Shown here: positions 1-4,383 of the stretch, one piece after another
How the letters are laid out: each line of letters opens with the position of its first letter
How positions within the stretch are numbered: position 1 is the stretch's first letter
Source: Oscillospiraceae bacterium
Lineage (GTDB): Bacteria > Bacillota > Clostridia > Oscillospirales > Ruminococcaceae
NCBI GenBank assembly: GCA_003531585.1
Contig: DQFX01000028.1
Span: forward strand, 1 to 5,629
Reading direction: 5' to 3'
DNA: 5,629 nt
Notes under the pieces: model-generated
Seen by the model: only the letters and a program-made list of their open reading frames with translations
What the model was told of the DNA's origin: nothing
The model's database searches: none
Made by a program: the position numbers and the translations under genes

Positions 1-8
1 CTTTTCAT
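1..8 (-). CDS. possible start of a gene running off the left edge (partial)
   Basis: Read on the minus strand, an AGGAG ribosome-site-like stretch (about positions 16-20) lies 7 bases before an ATG at 8-6, followed by only AAA AG before the window ends. Spacing and sequence fit a translation start, and the gene would be the next one after the integrase inside the element. Only two full codons are visible, so no function can be given. The space between it and the integrase terminator holds no room for a separate promoter. Confidence 0.3.
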
Positions 9-24
9 AGCTGGTCTCCTATAG

Positions 25-55
25 AAAAAGGCTGGACCATTAATCCAGCCTTTTT
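25..55 (-). terminator. rho-independent terminator of the integrase gene
   Basis: An 11-bp stem (25-35 with 45-55, AAAAAGGCTGG / CCAGCCTTTTT), extended by one A-T pair at 36/44, has a 7-nt loop. It has an A run on one side and a T run on the other, so it could act on both strands. It begins 5 bases after the integrase stop codon read on the minus strand. Confidence 0.85.
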
Positions 56-59
56 GAAA

Positions 60-1106
60 TTAGATTATCTTGAATTGATCCAATGCCTCGGCAGCTCGAC
101 GATCCGCGAATTGCATCGAATGCGTATATGTGTTGCACGTCGTTGTTAGCATACTATGACCTAACCGACATGATACCTCTTTCATCGAAGTACCTAAACT
201 AATCAGCATAGAAGCATATGTGTGCCGGAGAACATGAGGAGTAAACCTAGGTATTGATGGATTACTGTCGCAAAATTTACGACACCATATTGTGAGAGTA
301 TCTGGATGAATTGGCTTACCGTCATCTTGGCAAAACAGCTTCCTGTTTAGCAGAAGATTACTTCTCACATTATAATTATCTTGATACCATTGTTTGTAAT
401 CAAGAATTATACTTTTTACCCAGGGGCTAATAAGAAATGTTCTATAGGAAGATTCAGTTTTAGGCTGCTTCTGGAAAACACCACTTTCTGGTGTATAAAG
501 AATTGCTCTTCGTATCGTCAGAAGATCTTTTTCTTCTTGTAGATCTCCAAATTCCAATCCAGCAACTTCGCCGCGCCGTATTCCGGTCAGTACCATGAGG
601 AGTATAGCGGTTCTCATTCTTATATCAATCTCTCGATCAAGCGTAAGAATTGATATCAGTTTTTGAAAATCGCTGCACTGCAATATTGCAACCTCATGTT
701 TTGTTACTTTTGGTGCTTTCATTCTATCTTTGCAAGCTGGATTTGATGGAATCAATTGATCCCTGACTGCCTGCTGCAAAATAACAGAAATAAGTCGGTA
801 ATGGTGTAATATGGTTTTTTCGGATAAGCATTTTCCGGTGCGTTTATTTACACCGTATTGGGATATCTTCCCAAGGAATTGCCGCAAATGATACGGCTGT
901 ATGTCTTTAAGCGGAATATGTCCTATTCCCATATTGATTCTTTTCAGTAAATCGCGATACCTGGATATTGTCTTAACAGCAAGTATGCTGGTATTTTCTT
1001 CTATCCACACATCTGCATATTCTGAGAAAGTGGAATTGGAATCAAAACAATATTCTGCTGGTATTTCTGTTGGAACATAATATAAGTTTGTGCTTGGTGC
1101 GTCCAT
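60..1106 (-). CDS. int: tyrosine-type site-specific recombinase (integrase of an integrative element or prophage)
   Basis: This enzyme cuts and rejoins DNA at attachment sites to insert or excise the element. The 348-residue length is usual for phage and ICE integrases. Residues about 26-120 look like the helical core-binding domain and about 140-340 form the catalytic domain. All catalytic residues are visible: R177 in TGIRRGE, K216 in PKTESSYR, H291 and R294 in HVLRHTYASM, H317 in RLGHS, and the nucleophile Y327 in NTYTH. The gene is therefore probably active. The start is supported by AGAAGGGG on the minus strand 13 bases before the ATG, slightly far. It has a consensus promoter, an operator-like palindrome and a terminator. 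Its start faces a tRNA-Met fragment about 100 bp away, the usual layout beside an attachment site. Base composition is more AT-rich than the genes at the right end, fitting transfer. The subfamily (ICE or phage) cannot be decided from this gene alone. Confidence 0.95.
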   Translation of the reverse strand: MDAPSTNLYYVPTEIPAEYCFDSNSTFSEYADVWIEENTSILAVKTISRYRDLLKRINMGIGHIPLKDIQPYHLRQFLGKISQYGVNKRTGKCLSEKTILHHYRLISVILQQAVRDQLIPSNPACKDRMKAPKVTKHEVAILQCSDFQKLISILTLDREIDIRMRTAILLMVLTGIRRGEVAGLEFGDLQEEKDLLTIRRAILYTPESGVFQKQPKTESSYRTFLISPWVKSIILDYKQWYQDNYNVRSNLLLNRKLFCQDDGKPIHPDTLTIWCRKFCDSNPSIPRFTPHVLRHTYASMLISLGTSMKEVSCRLGHSMLTTTCNTYTHSMQFADRRAAEALDQFKII

Positions 1107-1139
1107 ATTAATTTGGTAACCCCTTCTTTACTAATTAAT

Positions 1140-1153
1140 ATAGCAGCTGCTAT
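1140..1153. promoter_or_regulatory. 14-bp palindrome at the integrase transcription start (candidate operator)
   Basis: ATAGCAGCTGCTAT is a perfect inverted repeat with no spacer. It begins 5 bases downstream of the integrase -10 box on the minus strand, so it overlaps the predicted start of transcription. A repressor bound there would block the integrase promoter. Function is inferred from symmetry and position only. Confidence 0.45.
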
Positions 1154-1158
1154 TTAGA

Positions 1159-1187
1159 ATTATATCACTATCCAATGTAAATGTCAA
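1159..1187 (-). promoter_or_regulatory. sigma-A promoter of the integrase gene
   Basis: On the minus strand the -35 box is TTGACA (1187-1182) and the -10 box is TATAAT (1164-1159), with a 17-base spacer. Both boxes match the consensus exactly. Predicted transcription starts near 1152, giving a leader of about 45 bases that includes the palindrome at 1140-1153. Confidence 0.85.
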
Positions 1188-1203
1188 TTTTTGCAGGGAA
1201 AAA

Positions 1204-1248
1204 CTCATAACCCGAAGGTCGTCAGTTCGAATCTGGCTCCCGCAACCA
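1204..1248 (+). other. attR: 3' fragment of a tRNA-Met(CAU) gene left by element integration
   Basis: The fragment reads as the 3' part of a tRNA: anticodon loop CTCATAA (1204-1210, anticodon CAU), 3' anticodon stem CCCGA, variable loop AGGTC, a paired T arm GTCAG/CTGGC around TTCGAAT, the 3' acceptor strand TCCCGCA and ACCA (1245-1248). The 5' half is absent: upstream bases do not pair with the anticodon or acceptor strand. A tRNA-type terminator follows. With an integrase immediately to the left, the simplest reading is the chromosomal-side attachment site, the attP core having rebuilt the tRNA at the far (left) end. The fragment cannot make a functional tRNA by itself. The exact core borders and crossover point cannot be fixed without the other end. 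Confidence 0.8.
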
Positions 1249-1253
1249 CTTGT

Positions 1254-1299
1254 AAAGCCTTTATTCATGCGGTTTCGCTGAATAAAGGCTTTTCGTTTT
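1254..1299 (+). terminator. terminator of the original tRNA-Met gene
   Basis: A perfect 13-bp stem (1254-1266 with 1280-1292, AAAGCCTTTATTC / GAATAAAGGCTTT) with a 13-nt loop lies 5 bases after the CCA of the tRNA fragment. It is followed by TTTCGTTTT. It is the natural terminator of the tRNA-Met gene before integration and is now orphaned. Confidence 0.8.
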
Positions 1300-1361
1300 A
1301 TATGCCCTAGATACGGTATTTATAGCAGTTGTATTCCTCAGACCTGATTACAGCACGGTTT

Positions 1362-1393
1362 ACGCCCTCTTGATCCTTTCAAGAGGGCGTTTT
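1362..1393 (+). terminator. second rho-independent terminator in the gene-free stretch
   Basis: A perfect 12-bp stem (1362-1373 with 1379-1390, ACGCCCTCTTGA / TCAAGAGGGCGT) with a 5-nt loop and a T run (1390-1393). No intact gene lies directly upstream. It may back up the tRNA-Met terminator or be left from a lost gene. Confidence 0.7.
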
Positions 1394-1497
1394 CTCTTTA
1401 TTCGCCAAAAACTCAGCCTGATAGTTGTGCATTATTAAATTTCTTTATTTGCACCGTTATTCCCCGTCTACACGGTGGGTCTTTTATTTTTCCGGTA
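1394..1497. other. intergenic stretch without a recognisable gene
   Basis: Between the second terminator and the recombinase relic I see no ORF or RNA gene. The only structure is a short inverted repeat CACCGT (1452-1457) / ACGGTG (1472-1477) with a 14-nt loop, followed by a T-rich tract. This could be a weak terminator on the plus strand. Confidence 0.4.
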
Positions 1498-1650
1498 AGG
1501 CTGATCGATGTTTTCGTAAATAGCGTTCATGTTTATGATGATAAAATCATCGTGCTGTTCAACTACAAGGACGGCGAAAAATGCATCAGCCTTGACGAAC
1601 TCGGTGATAAAGAAAAAAGCCGAGCACTCAAAATAAGTGTTCGACTTTAA
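1498..1650 (+). pseudogene. C-terminal relic of a large serine recombinase
   Basis: An open frame ending at TAA 1648-1650 encodes about 50 residues: RLIDVFVNSVHVYDDKII, then VLFNYKDGEKCISLDEL, then a charged tail. This is the pattern at the extreme C-terminus of clostridial large serine recombinases (family consensus, from memory, like LINTFVNSIYVYDDK followed by NYKDGTKTITLDE). These proteins normally exceed 450 residues. The resolvase catalytic domain and the rest are missing: upstream, the same frame loses family similarity before about 1495 and no start or ribosome site is seen. It is a decayed remnant of an earlier mobile element. The final codons overlap the tRNA-Lys terminator, which may explain why this stub was kept. 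Confidence 0.7.
1613..1645 (-). terminator. terminator of tRNA-Lys, embedded in the recombinase relic
   Basis: On the minus strand the stem GTCGAACACT (1645-1636) pairs with AGTGCTCGGC (1628-1619), with one mismatch and one wobble and a 7-nt loop. A run of six T (1618-1613) follows. It lies 12 bases after the tRNA-Lys CCA end. Confidence 0.75.
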
Positions 1651-1657
1651 TTAAGTC

Positions 1658-1733
1658 TGGTGACCCATCCGGGAATCGAACCCGGGACACCCTGATTAAA
1701 AGTCAGGTGCTCTACCGCCTGAGCTAATGAGTC
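1658..1733 (-). tRNA. tRNA-Lys (anticodon UUU)
   Basis: The 76-nt cloverleaf is complete with an encoded CCA (1660-1658). The acceptor stem is GACTCAT / ATGGGTC with one G-T pair, the D stem GCTC/GAGC, the anticodon stem CCTGA/TCAGG around loop CTTTTAA (anticodon at 1700-1698), a 5-nt variable loop, and the T stem CCGGG/CCCGG around TTCGATT. It has its own promoter and terminator, so it is a single-gene unit. It is intact and not interrupted by integration. Confidence 0.97.
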
Positions 1734-1753
1734 GTTGAATTGACAACAATAGT

Positions 1754-1782
1754 ATTATACCAGAAAGCAGGCCATTTGTCAA
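1754..1782 (-). promoter_or_regulatory. sigma-A promoter of tRNA-Lys
   Basis: On the minus strand, TTGACA (1782-1777), a 17-base spacer and TATAAT (1759-1754) match the consensus perfectly. The start of transcription falls about 13 bases before the tRNA 5' end, a short leader typical of tRNA genes. Confidence 0.9.
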
Positions 1783-1904
1783 GGACTTTGCGAAAAAAAG
1801 CAGTGCAGTACTCGAAAGTTTGTTGAAATCTGGTAAATCAGGTGACGGGTTGTTGTGCATTTGTTAAAAATCACAAATAATACGCATTTTTTTGAAAAAT
1901 ACTA
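1783..1904. promoter_or_regulatory. AT-rich region between two divergent RNA promoters
   Basis: No gene is visible. The 25 bases before the ncRNA -35 box are A/T tracts (around 1888-1900, TTTTTTTGAAAAAT) that resemble an UP element. An inverted repeat ATTTGT (1859-1864) / ACAAAT (1873-1878) lies about 26 bases further upstream and could bind a regulator. Both readings are inferred. Confidence 0.35.
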
Positions 1905-1933
1905 TTGACTTTTTACAGTGAATGTGGTAATAT
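1905..1933 (+). promoter_or_regulatory. strong sigma-A promoter of the large ncRNA
   Basis: TTGACT (1905-1910), a 17-base spacer and TAATAT (1928-1933) differ from the consensus by one base in the -35 box and two in the -10 box. With the A/T tracts upstream this predicts strong, stable-RNA-like transcription starting near 1940. Confidence 0.8.
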
Positions 1934-1939
1934 ATAGTC

Positions 1940-2545
1940 AAGGAAAGGAAATCAGTACAAACGCTTTAGATGTAAATTTCGCTTGACGTCTCACCAAATA
2001 TCCGATCCTAATCTATGAAAGAGGTAAGTTCCCATGAATTAAGTTCAACAACTCAATTCAATAAGTATCGTGAAAGGAAATGTTCCGATGCACCTCTGAT
2101 TTTTGAAATCGCCATTTTAGCTTTAAGCAGAAAGGAAGCGAGTCCGGTGGAGAGTACCGATTCACAGTTTTCATCATCTGCGGCTCGTGACAGGAGCTGA
2201 AAACAGTTTTACCAGCGACGAACGCACCGGGTGCTGTCTGACCCAGAAGGTGCAAATCCTCGCTTAACACGGCGTCTAGCCAAATCGAAAGAGTTCGGCT
2301 CGTGGCTCCGCAGATGATCTTACCGCTATATGCGTTTACATAGATCACCCCTTCAGATCTTACAGACCAGTAAAGCAGGTGATTGCCGTGAAACACATAT
2401 TTACAGCAGGAAAATCTACGAAAGGATCATAGTCCGATGGAAACCTGATGATCAACAAGTATTATCATTAAAGGCGGTACATTCCGATGAACTGAATAGC
2501 TTAAAATTGAATAATCCAAGCCCCGTGGTGTTCCGCGGGGCTTTT
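1940..2545 (+). ncRNA. large structured non-coding RNA, candidate ROOL-class RNA
   Basis: A transcription unit of about 606 nt runs from a near-consensus promoter to a strong terminator and carries no convincing coding region; the ORFs present lack ribosome sites and protein-like composition. It is dense in local and longer-range pairings: GTCAAG 1937-1942 / CTTGAC 1982-1987; a 10-bp hairpin at 2035-2060 with loop CAAC; AGAGGT 2020-2025 / ACCTCT 2092-2097; GATTT/AAATC at 2098-2110; an 11-bp helix 2173-2183 / 2308-2318; nested stems GCACC/GGTGC and GGGT/ACCC at 2224-2253; ATCACC 2344-2349 / GGTGAT 2378-2383; GATCAT/ATGATC at 2425-2453. A module AAAGG-N-TCCG(A/G)TG(G) occurs four times. Size, ornate pairing, isolation from proteins, closeness to tRNA genes and a rumen-type host all fit the ROOL class, known in rumen Firmicutes and phages and described as forming multimeric cages. 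The family call rests on these general traits, not an alignment. It does not resemble tmRNA, RNase P, 6S or a group II intron. The 5' end is predicted from the promoter. Confidence 0.6.
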
Positions 2546-2546
2546 A
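2515..2546 (+). repeat. 32-bp direct repeat, copy 1 (contains the ncRNA terminator)
   Basis: The 32 bases from TCCAAGCC to CTTTTA are identical to positions 2732-2763, offset by 217 bp. The repeat extends 3 bases before the stem and through the T run, so the whole terminator unit was copied. Confidence 0.9.
2518..2545 (+). terminator. terminator of the large ncRNA
   Basis: The stem AAGCCCCGTGG (2518-2528) pairs with CCGCGGGGCTT (2533-2543) over 11 bp with one G-T pair and loop TGTT. A T run follows at 2542-2545. Confidence 0.9.
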
Positions 2547-2731
2547 CCTTGTCTAAAAAACAGCTTTTGCCTGCGAAGCAGGCATTTGTAATCATTTTTT
2601 TGCCTCGGCTCTGCCGAGGCAAAAAACACTTCTATCCCAGCAAGTGTGCGGTTTGTCGGCAAAGCCGACAAACCGTGCGCGCGGCTGGGATGTTCGGCGG
2701 AAAAGTCACTTTAGTGACTTTTTCGACGGCC
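2547..2731. repeat. cluster of perfect hairpins between the two terminator copies
   Basis: Four palindromes sit in 185 bases, with no gene. (A) 2568-2584: TGCCTGC/GCAGGCA, loop GAA. (B) 2596-2626: a perfect 14-bp stem, six T then GCCTCGGC, loop TCT, ending in six A. (C) 2635-2690: outer TCCCAGC/GCTGGGA enclosing a perfect 12-bp stem 2649-2660 / 2664-2675, loop AAA, extended by wobble pairs. (D) 2701-2722: AAAAGTCACT/AGTGACTTTT. Three of the four have 3-nt loops and hence very tight hairpins. This resembles short palindromic repeat elements or stacked terminators, but I do not recognise a named family. Confidence 0.75.
2701..2723. terminator. bidirectional terminator-like hairpin (D)
   Basis: AAAAGTCAC / GTGACTTTT forms a 9-10-bp stem with a run of four A before and five T after (2719-2723). 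The polarity is right for intrinsic termination on either strand. It could stop read-through from the ncRNA or antisense transcription from nnr. Confidence 0.55.
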
Positions 2732-2763
2732 TCCAAGCCCCGTGGTGTTCCGCGGGGCTTTTA
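2732..2763 (+). terminator. second, identical copy of the ncRNA terminator (32-bp repeat copy 2)
   Basis: This is an exact copy of 2515-2546, with stem 2735-2745 / 2750-2760, loop TGTT and T run 2759-2762. It lies 10 bases before the -35 box of nnr. No gene other than the ncRNA lies upstream, so it either insulates nnr or is the product of a duplication. Confidence 0.85.
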
Positions 2764-2773
2764 GTTTTCAGGG

Positions 2774-2802
2774 TTGATTCCCGGCGGAAAATGTGATATA
2801 CT
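2774..2802 (+). promoter_or_regulatory. sigma-A promoter of the nnr operon
   Basis: TTGATT (2774-2779), a 17-base spacer and TATACT (2797-2802) form a good promoter. The expected start near 2809 gives a leader of about 23 bases, leaving no room for a riboswitch. Confidence 0.75.
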
Positions 2803-2819
2803 AGACCTATAAATTTAAC

Positions 2820-2824
2820 GGAGG
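2820..2824 (+). promoter_or_regulatory. ribosome binding site of nnr
   Basis: GGAGG lies 7 bases before the ATG at 2832 and fixes that start. Confidence 0.85.
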
Positions 2825-2831
2825 TATAACT

Positions 2832-4343
2832 ATGCAGTACGTTGTTTCAAATCAGCAGATGAAGGAAGCGGAGCGCCGCTGCAATGAGTCAGGAACGTCC
2901 TACTACCAGATGATGGAGAATGCCGGGACCCGCTGCGCCGAATTTATCCTGGGGACTATCCCGGTGAGCGCCGATATTCTCGTGATGTGCGGCGCCGGGA
3001 ACAACGGCGGAGACGGCTTAGTTATAACCCGGCTGCTGAGGCAGAACGGACGTAATGCCGCGGTGCTGCTGGTTTCCGGTGCTCCAAAGACCGCGGACGC
3101 GGCTGAGAATTTCAGGCGGCTCCCCGCAGGAACTCCGGTGTACCAGCCGGAGCAGCTCGACGAAGCGTTCAGCGGCAGGGAATGCGTGGTGGATTGTATC
3201 TACGGCACCGGCTTTCACGGGGAGCTTCGCGGGAACGTTCCGGAGATAATCGCGGCGGCCAACAAATGCAGTTACCGCATTGCCGTGGACGTGCCCAGCG
3301 GCGTTAATTCCGACACCGGCGAACTTGATACGCGCTGCTTACGGCCTACGCACACGCTCGTGCTTGCGGCGCTTAAGCAGGGAATGGTGAACGCTCCCGC
3401 GTCAGATATCCTCGGGGAACTCCACCTTCTGGATATCGGAATCGGCGAGGACTGCTTCGCTTCAAACAACGTGGCGTTCCTGACTGACGAGACCCTCCGC
3501 AGACCGTTCCCGCCGCACGGCAGAAATACTCATAAGGGCACGTTCGGCAGACTGGTGGGGTTCGCCGGAAGCCTCAGCTTTAACGGAGCCGCATTCATGT
3601 GCGCCCAGGCTGCGCTGCGCAGCGGCGTAGGTCTGTACTTCGCGGCTGCTCCGGTAAGTGCGGTCAGGATAATCGCGGCAGGACTTCACGAAGCGGTGTA
3701 CGTTCCGCTGCCGGAGACCTCCGACGGTTTTGCTGACGTTTCCGGAGATACTCTCGAAAAAATTGTCCGCCCGAAGCTTGATTCGGCTTCTGCGGTGCTT
3801 GTCGGCTGCGGTCTTGGGAACAGCGAAAACACCCGCAGGCTGACCGAATTCGTCATACGCAGCGCGACTTGTCCCGTAATTATCGACGCGGACGGCATAA
3901 ATTCCATTTCCGCGAATATAGATGTACTGAAGGAGCGGACAGGCGATACGATCCTGACCCCTCACCCCCTGGAATTCAGCAGAATGACCGGAGTTCCGGT
4001 GGCTGAGATACAGCGAGACAGGCTCGGCATGACCTCGCAGTTTGCGATGAGATACGGCGCGACTGTGCTTCTGAAGGGCGCGGACACCGTAATAGCCTCG
4101 CCGGACGGCAGGATGTGCGTGAACTCCGGAGCGTGCCGCGGGCTTTCCAAGGGAGGCAGCGGCGACGTGCTGACCGGTATCATCGGGGCGTTCGCGGCGC
4201 AGGGAATAGAGCCGTTCAGGGCGGCGTGCGCCGGGGTCTACTGCCACTGGAAGGCTGCGGATATTCTGACGCACCGAATGCCCGCTGAGAGCATTCTGCC
4301 GACGGACGTTATCGCGGCTCTGCCGGAGGTCTACTGCGGGTAA
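2832..4343 (+). CDS. nnr: bifunctional NAD(P)H-hydrate repair enzyme (epimerase + ADP-dependent dehydratase)
   Basis: This cytosolic metabolite-repair enzyme restores NADH and NADPH damaged by hydration. The N-terminal YjeF_N domain (about 1-215) interconverts R and S hydrates. The C-terminal ribokinase-like domain (about 220-500) removes water from the S form using ADP. Epimerase-domain motifs are MMENAG (27-32), GAGNNGGDG (54-62), DCIYGTG (121-127) and DVPSG (153-157). Dehydratase motifs are HKGTFG (234-239), GCGLGN (325-330), DADG (352-355), TPHPLEF (376-382), LLKGADT (413-419) and SKGGSGDVLTG (439-449), with the likely catalytic D445. At 503 residues it has the usual length of the fused enzyme and no key motif is missing. 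The start is set by GGAGG 7 bases upstream. It has its own promoter and shares a transcript with the lipoprotein gene 40 bases downstream. The GC-rich composition fits a core chromosomal gene. Confidence 0.97.
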   Translation: MQYVVSNQQMKEAERRCNESGTSYYQMMENAGTRCAEFILGTIPVSADILVMCGAGNNGGDGLVITRLLRQNGRNAAVLLVSGAPKTADAAENFRRLPAGTPVYQPEQLDEAFSGRECVVDCIYGTGFHGELRGNVPEIIAAANKCSYRIAVDVPSGVNSDTGELDTRCLRPTHTLVLAALKQGMVNAPASDILGELHLLDIGIGEDCFASNNVAFLTDETLRRPFPPHGRNTHKGTFGRLVGFAGSLSFNGAAFMCAQAALRSGVGLYFAAAPVSAVRIIAAGLHEAVYVPLPETSDGFADVSGDTLEKIVRPKLDSASAVLVGCGLGNSENTRRLTEFVIRSATCPVIIDADGINSISANIDVLKERTGDTILTPHPLEFSRMTGVPVAEIQRDRLGMTSQFAMRYGATVLLKGADTVIASPDGRMCVNSGACRGLSKGGSGDVLTGIIGAFAAQGIEPFRAACAGVYCHWKAADILTHRMPAESILPTDVIAALPEVYCG

Positions 4344-4350
4344 GGCGCGG

Positions 4351-4377
4351 CTCCTTCCACAAATGACACGGGAGGAG
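4351..4377 (+). promoter_or_regulatory. hairpin that can mask the lipoprotein ribosome site
   Basis: CTCCTTCC (4351-4358) can pair with GGGAGGAG (4370-4377) over 8 bp with one wobble and an 11-nt loop. The second arm is the lipoprotein ribosome site. The first arm starts 7 bases after the nnr stop codon, within the footprint of a terminating ribosome. Translation of nnr could therefore open the site. Regulation is inferred from the pairing. Confidence 0.45.
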
Positions 4378-4383
4378 TTTTAC

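Noticed and set aside
1192..1210. TGCAGGGA before the tRNA-Met fragment looks like a tRNA 5' acceptor strand
   Set aside because: A tRNA-Met ending TCCCGCA needs TGCGGGA. The match requires an extra base and then a missing D arm and 5' anticodon stem, so chance similarity is more likely than a deleted tRNA.
2015..2200. 61-codon open frame on the plus strand near the 5' end of the large RNA
   Set aside because: The upstream sequence lacks a good ribosome site at sensible spacing and the product has no recognisable features. Its DNA is occupied by paired helices, including 2035-2060 and 2173-2183. A small translated peptide is not fully excluded.
2058..2396. 112-codon open frame on the minus strand inside the large RNA
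   Set aside because: It has no ribosome site, its composition is not protein-like, and it runs against a strong promoter and terminator on the plus strand. Helix-forming sequence explains the region better.
2547..2731. CRISPR array as an explanation for the repeated hairpins
   Set aside because: The hairpins differ in sequence, are not evenly spaced, and have no common repeat unit or spacers. Only the flanking terminator is repeated.
2330..2764. 144-codon open frame on the plus strand
   Set aside because: It crosses the ncRNA terminator, four hairpins and the second terminator. Its translation is the reading of palindromes and repeats, and there is no ribosome site at its start.
3462..4274. 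270-codon open frame on the minus strand opposite nnr
   Set aside because: It lies entirely opposite a full set of Nnr motifs and shows the arginine-rich low-complexity look of an antisense frame in GC-rich coding DNA.
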